The notes beneath the pieces were generated by a model. The model did no database searches. It was given only the letters and a program-made list of their open reading frames with translations, and was not told the origin of the DNA. Source: Callaeas wilsoni (Eukaryota > Chordata > Aves > Passeriformes > Callaeidae). Taken from it: a DNA stretch of 64,000 nt. Position numbers and translations under genes: made by a program. Below are positions 36,715 through 49,655 of the stretch, piece after piece. The stretch is taken from assembly GCA_013398955.1 (NCBI GenBank), contig VWPU01018751.1, positions 29,778 to 93,777 on the forward strand, given 5' to 3'. The stretch's first letter is position 1; each line of letters begins with the position of its first letter.

Positions 36715-39700
36715 AAAAAAAAAAAAAAAAAAGAAGAAAGAAAAAGAAGAAGAAAATAGCTACTTCTTCCAAGCCTTCTCCTGACAAGCCAATTTTGTTG
36801 AAGGTAATGATGAAGTTTCCTTTGTTGGCTAAAGACCTAAGCCAGCAGGACCTTCACGTGGTTTTCTACAGGCAGAAGACACTCACTCCTGCAAAGCTAA
36901 TCCCTGTTACGCTCCTGTATTATAGCTACAGGGTGCCAAGGGTGCTGAAGCTCCAACACTTGGGGTGAGCAAGGAACCCTGACCACACAACTGTCACACC
37001 TTCATAACAGCCCTTGGCTCTGCAGGTACAGGGTTTGCCTCCACCAGATGTGAAGCACCTGCAGTTCCGCCATCACTGGAGGAAAGGAGCTAAAAAAAAA
37101 AACAACAAATGAGCAGAAAGCAACTACAGTTTAAAGAATGCTCTGAACTGAGCTACAGCTGAGCTTGCATCCAAAGAGATTTGGGTTTCACGGACAAGCA
37201 GTAACGACAAGAGAGGAATGAAGTAAACAGACATTTGCTAAATATAACTTTCAAAAAAAATTTGTCAGAAAATGGCAACTTTGGTGGAGTGTAGCAATAG
37301 GATGGAACGGACATTCTCACAGCATCACATTTTTATTTAGAGAAGACAACCAAGGAAAAAAATAAATACATTTTGCAGATGGTCCGTCTCTGAGTGGCCC
37401 CGATAAAAGCTGCTGTGTCCTGACTCTGGGCCAGCCACATTCCATCTCCAACTGCACAGCCTTCAGAAGCATTAGCAGTAATTAAGAGAAGCCAACCATA
37501 GTAATAAGCCAGATGTCTATAAAAGAAATACATGCTGCATTGATATAGATTTATTTTTTCTTTCGCTTTTTGGTGGACTAACATGGTACACTCCTTATAA
37601 AGACATTTTTCAAGTGCTTCACAGTTATTCCTCCACTGTTGACTCACTGGATCCCAGAGGGGACCCTTGGCGTCACTCATCCCAGCAGGTCTCCAGGACT
37701 GCACCAAAGACTTCATGTGTGGTCACCATGCAGGTACTGCTCTTTCAAATTGCCACACAAGTGTCTGAAGCACAGTTCCTGGGAAATTACTGTGATCTCA
37801 CAAAAAGCATCGAGAACCACTGATCTAGTCCAATACCTTTTCATTCAAATAATTTCTCCAAGAATTTTGGCACCCAGCCACCACCCATTTGGCCTATACC
37901 ACCTGTTTTCAAAAGATATGCAACCCTGACCTAAAAGCCTCCAGAGGATGAGAACCCCCATAGCCAGAAACAATTTTCTTCCAACAGTGATGATCTTCTA
38001 CTATTAAGCAAGCAAAGGGTACACAGTTTTTGCTGTGGTAGAGGTAGGACAGGGGAGTTTGATCATTTTGTGTCATGTCCCTCTTTGTACCATATATAAC
38101 TCAGTGCTCACTTGCACAGCTCACTGAAAGATTAGTTGGCTCGTTCAGACAGGCAAGGGTAGACTCCTAAGGCGTTTAAGTGATTTGGGGCAGGATGATC
38201 ATCTGTCTCCTCCCCGCCCACAATTAACTGTTCCATGGCCCCTGTCTGTGCTAGGGCGGAGCATGCGGAGGAAATGAGAAAAGCACAGGAGCTGAGCTCC
38301 TTCCACCATGACCGGGAGCATCTCTTCTCCCTCAGCTTTCAGTGGTTAAAGGAAGTTGTCACAAATGGAGCCAATCCCATTGATGACCCAGGATCTTGCT
38401 TATTCCACCTAAAGCTCAGTGTTTCAAACAGCAGGGAAATTAAACAACAAAGCTTTGCAGTAAGCTAATAAATCGTTGTGTATCTATGCTCAGATGGTCG
38501 TAAGGAGCATGACAAACTTGAAACAGCCTGGAAATTTCTAAAATTAAACAGTTTTTGGTGTTACAGAGGTCAGCCATCTGTTCAAATGTTCATGTTTTAG
38601 TTAGTATAACTCTTCTTCTTCCACTCCTCTCCTGACTCAAGCATACTCCCTAGGAAGAAGAGAATATGGCTGAAGTCACCACAACTAGACAGCCCTCCTC
38701 TTCCACGAAGAAATGCCCAGAGAAAGCATGTTTGTGGTTAGGACAGACTACGGAGGCAAACAAGAAAAGCAGTGGAAAGAAAAGTGTGTTATCCAGGTCT
38801 CACAGGAGTGCCAAAGCCTGTAGAGAGCCAGGATTTCTGGTGACATCCGCAAGCGTATTTGTCAGGTTCTGAAAGCTGCACTCAACATCCCTGGCTTATC
38901 AGGAGACCTCTGGCCCACCCTCCATATCCTTCCTAACCTCTGCTCTTTAGTCTTGCAGGGCTCCTAGAAACATGGGAGAGCACTTCAACATTCAGCTTTA
39001 AACTGCCATTTCATGACAGGGAGAAAGTGAAAATGACTGCTCTCAACAGATTTCACATACATTTGTAGTGGAACTGCTTGCTTTATAAAAAATTGGAATT
39101 ATCTGGAGTTATTCAGCAAGCAAGGCCAGTCCCAGGCTGAAGCTAGGGCTGGCCTTGCTTTATAGAGCAAGAAGTGGGCTCCAAGTTGTGTATGGTATGA
39201 AGAGATAAGATGCAAAACAACCAAATTCTGCTGTTTGACATCCTTTCACAATCTGGGTTATTCTGTCCTCTCCTCTATTCCTGGTAATAAAAGGAGGAAC
39301 AAAAAACCCATGAGTTCTGATAAAGGTGAAGAATGAGGGGAACAGGAAGACAGAAGCCAAACAAACACTTTCAGGAAGAAACCAAACTTGGGCAGGGGAA
39401 AAGCAAAAATTAAAAAGATGTGGAAGTGGTTGACTCAGAATAGGTTGGTCTTCTGCAGCCATCAACCTGCTTAAAATGTGTCTTCAAGAAAACTGGCCAA
39501 TGCATTTCAGATACAGGTAGCCATTGTCCATCAGGACATCTGGCATGAAGGAAAAGGCAAAACATGCATCTTTAAACTTTTGGCTTTAGGCTGGGAATGA
39601 TATCCTCAAAGGAGACAAAGCAACATGCTGCTTTATTGTGTGTAATTTTAAACCAGCAGGAGTTGGAACAGGTTTTGATAAAGACATTTGGATAAAATTC

Positions 39701-41719
39701 TGTATAACAGAGATATTGTGCAGAACTACCTACTGGGTTAAACACTAAGCTGAATTTAGATGGAGAAAAGTGTTCCCATACTCACTTATAAGCCATCTTG
39801 GAACAGGTGTGAATCTCTGGTATTGCATGTGGCTTAATTCAGGGGAATAACAGTGAATTAATTACTGGAAACATTTCCATTCATTATTTTCTAACACCTC
39901 CAGTTTAAAGCCTAGCGAACACTTCACAGCTTGACCTTTGGGATGAATGTAAAAGCAGTACTACAGCTCCAAAACAAAACATTTTCCTGCTTTTTTAAAA
40001 GTCAATAGGACCTGTATTATTTGAAGAATGGTAGCCTCAGGGAATCTGTTTCACTGCAAAGCCATTTAGGCAGCTGTCATTAGTTTAAAAGCCCATTTTT
40101 GTTTAATGACTGCTGTTTCACATACTCCCAATGCCATGCATCATAACTGTCATCTCTAAACCTTAGATTTATGAAAGCATACAGCAGCAGCATTACACTC
40201 TGGGGTCTGCTGATATTCCCATTATTAAACCACTTCTTACAAGTGTTGACTTGTGTTTAGGCATAACAAATCCTGTGTTCTGCGTGGGTGCTGTCATGGA
40301 GGTGGATGCTGCTCCATTCCCCCAGGATGCCTGGCTCTCCAGGCAGAGACAGCGTCATCCCCAACTGGGGCAGCTTGCAGAGCTTGGGAGAAGGATGCTT
40401 GAGATGCAATGAGAAATAAAATAAAACTTTTACATTTGTTTAGATATCCTTTATCCTCATGGGAAGGATTCAGAAGGGGTGGAAAGCATGATAAGGCCCA
40501 CGCTCCTACTGTGTCACACTTTATCCAGGGTGCAGAGAAAACATGGCTGGAGGGGAACACTACCATAAAGTTGTTAAACATCTGGAAACAACTGAAGAAC
40601 CAGATAACCTGCAAAACCAAACCCTTTTTCCTAGAGTCCCAGGCTATGATCTTTAAAACACACTAATTCAGGGGGACACTCTGAAGTCATTTCCCAGGTA
40701 CCACACAAAACACATAATTTAGCACCTGCCTGCTGTGAAATTCCTTTTGCACCTGCTATCTTCTATCAATCCTCCACTCAGCTGCCACTTTGCAGGTAAA
40801 TTCACCTCCCAGTATTTTTGTAGTGGAGAATAGGGACCATTCAATCCTCTTTCCTCACTCTGTGACTGAGGAGCTGAGTCTATGAACTATACTTGGTCAA
40901 ACTTAAATAACCAACCAAAACAAAAGAAAAAAGCTCTTTTCTTCGGATTCAAAACAGTTAGAAAACACATGAAAACTCAGGGAAGGTATTCCTGGCATAT
41001 TCTGAAACCAGTGAGCACAGATTTTACATTTCCAAGTTTATATTTTCAGGCACTTGTATTAACATACCTATCTATTGTGCTCCTTGTTGCAATGTTAAAA
41101 TATTTCATTATCATTCAGAGAGAAGGTATTTTTACCTAGAAAAAAAAGGACTTAAAAACAACCTGCCTTAGTGATTCCAATATAAATTATCAGAACTAGG
41201 TAATTAACTATTCTGACAAATAGGTAGTAATGGGAAATAACAAGCAATCGGACATGATATACACCCATAAGGATATATGTCTTAATATTGATGTGCTACA
41301 AAATAATTTCTTGATGGTAAATCTCTAAAATGACATTTCCTCTCCAAATTACAGAAAGTAACATTTTTCCTAAATTATTTTTCCCGTGGCATTTCATTGA
41401 ATAAAATGACAAATTATATTCTCTTTGAAATTCAGTGAAGGTCAAATACATTTTTTTTGGTGGAATGAAAAATTCCGTAGTTTAATCCACTTCATTTTTA
41501 CTGTAACAGACTTACTACAATCAATTTACTGATGAATTCAATATTAAGACAATGAATTCTTGGGCTCCAGGGTGTAAGACAGCCAGCCAGCAAGCACCTA
41601 GCAAAGAAAATCTCTCCCACCACTCTGGCACAAAAGCAGGAACACAGCTACAGCTGGGATCTACAGCCCAGTCTTCTTCCAGCTCTCCAATCCTGTCTGC
41701 ACTTGAATGGAACAAAGTA

Positions 41720-41766
41720 GTTTAGTTGGAAAAAGACCCAGAATGATAATCTAGTCTAACTGCAGA
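41720..41766 (-). mobile_element. Possible small CR1 remnant
   Basis: TAGTTTAGTTGGAAAAAGAC followed by ATGATAATCTAGTCTAACTGC resembles the CR1 3'-end block (GTTGGAAGGGACC ... GATCATCTAGTCCAACC) in minus orientation. It is short and diverged, with no clear tail, so this is a weak call. Confidence 0.4.
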
Positions 41767-44700
41767 TCCCTATGCTTCTTTCCAGACAACAACAAAATCT
41801 AGACAAGAGACTGATAGCCATGTCTGCTTTTCCTGGGAATTCATGTCAGCTCTCTGGAAAGAAACAACTGGTATTTTGACTGCTAAGAGACCAGATTTTA
41901 TGATAGCCCAAGGGTGATATTTGTAAATAACAAATGCATAGGGAGAAGGAAAAAAACCTGCCTGGCTTAGTTGAGACTCTCTTTGTTCACACGAAAAAGT
42001 TTGCACCCCACCAACCCCACTGATGCTCTGCTGGAACTTCACCAGAACACCACCCAGGAGGAGGGCAATGTCTGGGCATGACAGCAGATGTACATGTAAC
42101 ACTCAGTGATGTTGGGGAACTCCCTCCTCCCAAAAAAGTCCCAAACTAAGCCTGCCAAACAAAACCATTACCAAAGCAATGTGCCTCCTACGTCAAAATT
42201 ATCCACAGATTTTACTATAGCAAAATTGGCACTTTATGTTCCTCTACCCTAAATGGTGTGACGGAGACCAGACTTCACCAGCTGATTTCCATACCTACTG
42301 CAACAGCTCGTGGTCAGCAGGGAACAGGACTGTGCAAGAACCTGGCTGTGGAGCTGCACTGGCAAACACACAGCATCTTCTCACCCATTCAATGGACATG
42401 CTGTGCTGCCCACACTGAACTGTGGAGCATCCAGCCACTATCACAGGGTTTTTTTCTATACAAGGTAGTAGTCAAGCAGTTATTGAATGTTATTCTGCAT
42501 TCCTGGTAATTCAGGAGAAGGCTGTAAAAACCCGCATATTAAATGCCTCCTTCATTCCAAATGAAGGCTGGATGGGGATGGAAATGCTCCTTCTGTCTCT
42601 CTGCATGTTCACACTCACACAACTGCAGACCACACTCAAGACAACCATGGCTGCTTCCTGCTGCCTTTGGGTGCCATGAGCCAGTTACAGCAATTAAGCT
42701 GCTCACCAGCCAGGCTGTCCCAGGACACAGAGCCCAGGAGGATGCCCACACTCAGCTTCTCTCTCCACCACCTCTCCTTCCAAATGCTGATGAAGGCCAG
42801 AAAGATCCCTAGAAACTCCCCTTCAGGAGCCAGTGCTGCATTCCCTGCCCTGGAGCAGTCCCCCATCCCAGTGAATCCTGGAGGTGGGAAGTCTAGGAGT
42901 GGCAATGTCCATTCTACTGAGTTCCCCAGAAAGGGAGCTGCATCCAAGCAGCTTACGGGAAATAATCCCTGGGCTACTGTAACTCTGCTCTGCAATTCCT
43001 AGATCACCAAAGCAATGTTGTGAAGCAGTTTTTGCACCCACCATCTTTGCAAACCATGCTGACTTTTAGTGGTAACTCCACTCAGACCCATTGCAAAGGA
43101 ACTTTTTTGATTGCCTTCATATTTGTCCCAGTTAAGGAAAACCACATCTCATCTCATTGCATTCCCTCTTCAGGAAAGGCCATGATTTTTTTCCTCCCCT
43201 CTGGAAACACAGTGGTTGGCAGTCTAGCCAACCTGCAGGGATGCAGCTGGACAGACATGCTGTCTGTAGATATTTCTGACTGCATCCCTTAGCCAACCTC
43301 AACCCTAGGATGCATGTTTATCTTTGCATTACCAGGGTACCAAGCTGCTACAAGGTAATGAGAAGGAGCTGAGCAAGGTAAGGATCCACTCCAAATTACC
43401 ATTTTTTAAAATTAAGACTGGTGGGGCCTGATATAAAAGCCAGCAAGGTAGATGGACAGAACTGCTGGTCATGGCAGGTCTCATTTGCTTGAATTACACG
43501 GCTCCTCAAGGCTTCAGGTGGGTGAAACCCACTGCACTCCCTTAGTGACTGCCCAGGTAACTCCACTGAGCATCCCCAAACCTTGCTCCCTCTTACACCA
43601 AAGCCCCCCGCTTGCACCAAAGCTTCTCCCAGCAAGTACCAAGTCCTGACATCATAAGCCAAGGCACTGTCTCATTTTATTCTGAGCCTGGCCAACACGA
43701 TGGAGGTCACAGGAAAATTAAAAATGTAACAACTCACTGGAGAGGAGAGGGGGAAAAAAAAGTGTCGAGTTCATGACTAATCTTTGCAGCTCTTGCCATG
43801 GACAGGATTTGTACAGACATGTTGATTTTTTATAAAAATAGTAAATCGTATTACACCCATGCTGCAAGACCAAAGATTCACAACGATACCTTAATACAGC
43901 TTAAATAAAAATAGTACTACCTGAGTCAATCTGAGCATGATAATGCTTTGTAATCCCACACTCTTAGGGGATGAACAGTTGTATAGCAGTGAATCAACAC
44001 GAGATACTTGCATTAGGAGACACTCCTTTTTCATGCTATATAGCAACATGTCTACAAAATGGAGAAGGCAGGTGGTGTTTGGGGGAGCACACTGCACAAT
44101 GGGGAAAACAGGGCAATTATAGAGCCCCAGTATTTTCCATCTTGGAAATCTTGACTAAGAGTTTACTTTTTTAAAAGGAAAGCCTGCTTTAGTTTTTCCC
44201 CATCACAGTAAAGAACTAAGGAAAAATTTCGAATTTTACAAGTTTTTCAAAAGAGAGCAATCTCAAAGCCTGTGAGCACTCAAGCAGAAGATTCATTCAT
44301 AAAAACAAACACAGATGAAGAGCAGTATTTTTTCTTAACATCCTTGAATGAGCAAACAGTGTCTGTGGAAAGCAAACGTGCAGTACAACATAGAAAATCT
44401 CCACAGAGAAAACATCAGTAAAACCTATTTATAATAAGAATGTAAAAGCCAAAGACTCAAATGGCAATTTTTAAAGGTGGTTAAGGAAAAATTGGAAGCT
44501 TTGATTAAGGACACATTAAACCATAATGAACTATTTTCAATTACTTTGTTACATAAGCTACTCACAAAAGGTACTTCATTTGCTATTGTGCTCCCCATTT
44601 GTTCTTTTTTAAGACACATTTTCTAGTTAATTGCACTTCCATCTCCCCTCCCTGTACCCACGGTATAGTTTTATGTATGGCAGATATCTGGCCCTCACAG

Positions 44701-47700
44701 CTCCCTCCAGACAGCAGGGAAAGGTAACAGGAAAAGTTAACAGAACTAAAAAGTCTCCCTTTCCCCAAGAGGACTTGAATCTGAGTTCCGAAACAAGGCA
44801 GATTTTCAAGGCTGTAGTGCAGATGATGCCCAGGGGAAGGAGAAAACAGTCTCAAATTCCCACTCGTCTTGCCTGCTCCCCTCTTCTCTGCCCTGGTGCT
44901 CAGCGTGGGACTGCTGCTGGGTTTTTGTCTTCCTGCAGAGCCTGAATGTTTACAGGAAGGGTGATCCCATGGGACCCGGGATATGGGGCACAGGTGGGCT
45001 ATAGAGAAGGCAGGGAAATGCTGACAAGGGCAGTAGAGGCAGAGCCATGCTGAAAGGCAGCAGGACTCAAGGATGAGGAGATCCTAGTGAGGGGGGATGT
45101 TCTAGTGATGGCCAGAGCCAGGTCATGGGGAGATGCCCATGGCCTTGCTCTGTGCACAAAACATACAGCATATGTCCAACAAATATCTCAACATCAATGG
45201 CAAGAACATTCCCTAATTTCCATGTCTTGCCACAGGTGATCCTGAGATACGTTCAGAAGCTCAGCCCTCCCGTACTTCTTGCAACCTCCCGTTCCCACAA
45301 ACACAAAGGCTGCAGAGGCTTCAACTCAGCTTTCAGTTTAAAAATAGAATGTTTCTCAAAGTCAGTTTGGAAGACAGATCTTTCAGTCTTGCTGCAAAAA
45401 CTTTCACTTTCTTGTTGCATCAAACACACCAGCTCTGGACCAGAGAAGCGAGGAGCGTGTTCCAGGCTCAGAGCCCCATGACCATGCAAGCAACAGGCAG
45501 TTTCTGAAATGATGTTCACACTGCTTCATGTCCCATCCTCTGCCTTTCCTGGCCATGGGTGACAGTCACTTATGTTCTCCAGAACAGCACGGAGGTTACA
45601 GCAATGCCACCACCACAGCCTCCCTGCATTGCACCTGGGACAGAGAGAGCCCTCCTGACCACATCCCAGCTCCAACCTCCCAGCACAGCCACCCCAGCAG
45701 CACCCTAAAACACGCCGAGGTGCAGGGCCCCCTGACATGGCTGTCCATTCAGGTGTCCTGCACAGGGTGGCCTTGATGGGTGCATCTCCTGTCAAGTGTC
45801 CGGCTCCCTGGTCTTCCCTGCCCAGAGCTGCTTATGTGCTTACAGGCAGAAACACAGGTAAGCAGCTTGCTGCATCAGAGCCTGTGGTATCTCAGCAGGA
45901 AAGCACCCAAATGCCAGTTCCCACCTTCCCTGGCCAGCACCCTCACTTCCAGATGTGCTCGGCTAGGGTAAAATTCAAGCTCCTTTCAGGCATGTTCATA
46001 CACATTTTAGTTTCGGACTTTATTCTGAAGCCATCCATGTGCCACTGGCCACACATTACATTTTGGAAAATGCCCATCAGGCTCAGCATTGGTCTGCCTT
46101 CAAGTCTGTCTCTTACTACATGTTGAACAGGAACTGATGCAGCCAGACCACTGTAAGGCTCCATACAAGAGCTGTTACGCTCTGGAGATGTACCTTCTTC
46201 TGGTATGGATCATACAAATTCCCAAATTGAAATCATGGATACAACGGAGCTTGAAAATGTGAGGAATACAGACCATTAAAGCATCAAAAAATGTGATGTA
46301 CAAACACTTGACAGGTGTAATCTCTGTTAGCAAAAGTGCATCAGGAGCCCAAGCTCCCCTGAAAGACCACAGGAGCTTCATGCTTCTGAAAGCACTACCC
46401 AGAGAGACTACCCAGGAGAAAGACATATTGACTATGGCAAACAGTCTGGAGTATCAATAAGCGGTTTTTTACTCATGACCTGTTCAGGGGTTACCTTAAA
46501 CAAGAAAACAAGAAAATCCAATTTTAAGTATAATTTAAAGAGACAGTTTAAAATTACCTGGATTTTACACATATGGTATTACTGCCATCCATCTCATACT
46601 CCTCTCTGTCCTCAGAAGAAGAGTTTTGTTTCATTTTTCGACCTCTCAGAAAAGATCCACTGAATATTGAGGTCCAAATACAGAAATTAGCAATACAAAC
46701 CATGCAGGTTTACAATACAGATCCCAAACTAGCTGCAGGAAGGGGTTCATAAGCTACTGCTCACAAGAGCATTTTGGTGAAAGGCACATGGGATTCATGA
46801 TTTGGCCTTGTGAAACTCATATTTTAGGAACATAAGCCTCAATACAGAAAATAAGGATAACAGAGCTTACTAAGCAATTTTCATTGATGAAAGATGTAGT
46901 TGATAACATATACATTTAAAGGGTGTTAAGTAAGCCCCTTATGAATACAAAGTAACCATTTTCTAGCACAATGAACACATATTTAGGTTGGCATCCACAC
47001 CAAACTCCATCATCCTCCCCTGCTCTGAGAAATTACCAGTGCAGTACATTTCAGCTGTACAGACACTTCAGATCAGCCTGGGACATATGTATCAAAAGGC
47101 ATCTAATCCATGGGAAATATACAGATTTGGAAGACGGAGAAGTCCATTAGAGGTTTGGGGCGTTCCGCCATGGTTCATTAGTCAGTCTGAACACACAAGA
47201 GCTCTAACAGCTTGTATCCTGTGCACTAGGGAAATGCAACGAAAGAATGAACTTCCTGAGGATTAATGGGCAATTATATAATTTGGTTAATCTCATGGGA
47301 AAGAAATCTAGAATTGAAAAAGGAAACAAAGTATGCATTTCTCTAGAAACAACAAAAACAAACAGCAAAGGGTGTTAGAGAGCAGAGTCTCAGCTGGCAC
47401 CATTGGAGAGACCAGCTCCAGCAGAGGAAAAGAAATTGCACTGGTTGACATCAGCGTAAGAGGTGGCTTTGCACCTGCAATGGCACCACGTTGGCACTTC
47501 TCAGCGATCTCATCCTCCTGCAGCTCTTGACTGATTTAATGTTTCACTTACTCACAAATAAGAACCTAATGAAGTGCATACAAATGAAATACATGGAAGC
47601 CTTTGGTGCAGGCAGAACAAAATCGGTCACATGTGGCAGAGATTAGCATGGGTTATGCAGCTCATTTCACTCTCTGGAAGTTGCATTCCTTTAGATTAAC

Positions 47701-48860
47701 ACCTTTGGACAGAACAGAAGGGAAAAAACCCTAAGGTTGCTTTCTGACACAGAAAACACTGCCCCAGTGGGATGTGTAGGCTTTTAGTAAAAAATACATA
47801 ATTTGTACAGATTTTCCCTAAAGTCAAGTATTTTTTAAAATGTAACAGTTTACTTATCCAATCTCAGGAAATTATTTTTAGTGCAAAGGTTATTACTAAG
47901 TGCAAAGCTTAACATTTTGACAACAAACCCCTGCTCAAAGATTAGCCCTGCCAGCTTTAAAATTAAAGCATGCCATTAACTCAGCAAATGCAAACTTCTG
48001 CACTCAATGCAGAACAAAAAGTAATGCTGGCATTTTCTATTTCTCATTTAGTTTTTCTATTACTAAATTAAAGAGTGCCTTGAAAGGAGCAGGCTCTGCA
48101 AAGTACTCACCACCTATTTTGGAATCTCTTCAGAGAAAGTCCACGGAGCTCGATTATCTGGAAAAGAAGACACAAACTAAACATGCTTTACGTTACAGCT
48201 TTTCTCTAAGTGACAATCTTCACACGCTTGGCCTCTCCTGTAAAAGCTACCATTCCTCATTCCAAAAAAAGCCAGAAATCATCTAAACATGCAAAAACAC
48301 TGCTCCAGTTCTTACCCTGCAATGGGAAACAGCTTTGTTGTGCATTTGCATTTTATTATTTGTCCTGAAATAAGAAACACTTCCATGTTGAAAATTTCAC
48401 AGATTTGTCTTGAATTCAGACAGCAAATTCTTCTAATGTTCAATAATCTGTTGAAATCACCCTTCTTACTCTAAATATTTTTTTGTAAAAAGGCATCTTT
48501 CAAAATAAGCAAGTATCAAGTTCAGATTCAGAAGGTTTGCTTGGCTCATACCACAGAATATTACTACACCAAGATGTAAAAACTGGAACAAAATAAACAA
48601 AAAATATGACAGAGCCAGTTCCAAGTTTACTGCAGACACTAAGCATTGCTCTCAAAGGTTAGAAATCACTTTTCTTTCACTGAGCATGTTTCTCAAGGGA
48701 AAAGAATATAATAACTTGCATCCCATCAGCATCTGTTAGCTCTGAAAGCTGAGGGTTCATCAGCCTTTAAGGAGTCACAGATAAGAGCACCAAGAGTGAG
48801 TTCACCTCCTGCTGTGATTCCTAATCTCTCAAAATCTGTGGATTAGAAAATCGAAAGCAA

Positions 48861-49655
48861 GTGACTTGTTCTGATTCCCTCTCTCACAGAGCTGACCATG
48901 ATTTTCCTCCACCACCAAGGCCAAGCTCATCTGGGAAGAATTCAACTTCTCCAACCCAACACACCAACTTCTTTTCTGCCAGATCCCTGTCTGACCCAGT
49001 AACTTCTGCTAACAAAATCCCACTGTGTTTAGCTCTCAGGTGCCTCCAGCCCACACCTAACACACACGTTTGGTCAGCCCAATGCCAAACCCCAGCCACG
49101 GACATCCCAGACAAAGCCTCCCAACAGTCTCCTTCAACACTTCACCATCCCTACAAGCAGGAGTTCCTGCTTTTCATGATACCACTCACATTCATTTCCA
49201 CTGGCCCTAACCCCTACAGACATGGGGTTTCATATTTCTCCCCTTACAGCAAGCTGCTGCTGTTTGCTGACACTGTGAACTCCTCCTGCCAATCCTACAC
49301 CTTCTCTCCAGACCAAACACCCTTATTCCTTCCCATCTTTCCTCTTGAGTCCTGTTATTCAGATCCTCGCTTGCCTTTTCCATTTTTTTTACATCTTCCG
49401 TCAGGTGCAGTGGCCCATGCAGGCTTTAGTACTCCAGCAATGCCAAAGCACCAGGAGATCTCAACACTGGACATGAAATCCATCCTCCTGTTTATGGAAG
49501 CATGTGTCTGCTGCTGTTGGGGCAGGATGATGCTGGAAAAGTGGTGTATGGCCCACAATGACCCCACAACACTTTTCAGTGGAGGCCCTCCAAGCACCCC
49601 CGAGTATTCTGTACAGCCAACCCATTCACCAGAGAGAAATGCAAGCCTGCACTAA
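48861..49655 (+). other. Longest open frame in window (264 codons), probably spurious
   Basis: An open stretch of 264 codons whose first codon is GTG, not ATG; the first in-frame ATG is at 49176, leaving only 159 residues. The peptide is rich in Ser, Pro, Thr, His and Phe, with no domain, signal or repeat that I recognise. The strand is pyrimidine-rich (C/T), which depletes all three stop codons and readily produces long chance frames. It lies deep in HPCAL1 intron 1, antisense to the gene. I list it for completeness and do not call it a gene. Confidence 0.15.

Noticed and set aside
36398..36787. Long open frames on both strands (poly-Lys/Glu/Arg and poly-Phe/Leu/Ser) over the purine tract
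   Set aside because: They are direct translations of the 28-bp A/G minisatellite in shifting frame phase; no start context, domain or non-repetitive sequence supports a protein.
37333..37716. 127-codon minus-strand open frame
   Set aside because: It starts with ATG but has no recognisable domain or composition; it lies in the same strand sense as HPCAL1 within its intron, but no convincing splice context was found. A chance frame is likeliest.
37820..38000. Possible CR1 remnant (TGATCTAGTCCAAT ... CCTCCAGAGGATGAGAACCCC)
   Set aside because: Only short scattered matches to the CR1 3' region, with no tail and no continuous alignment by eye. Too weak to annotate as an element.
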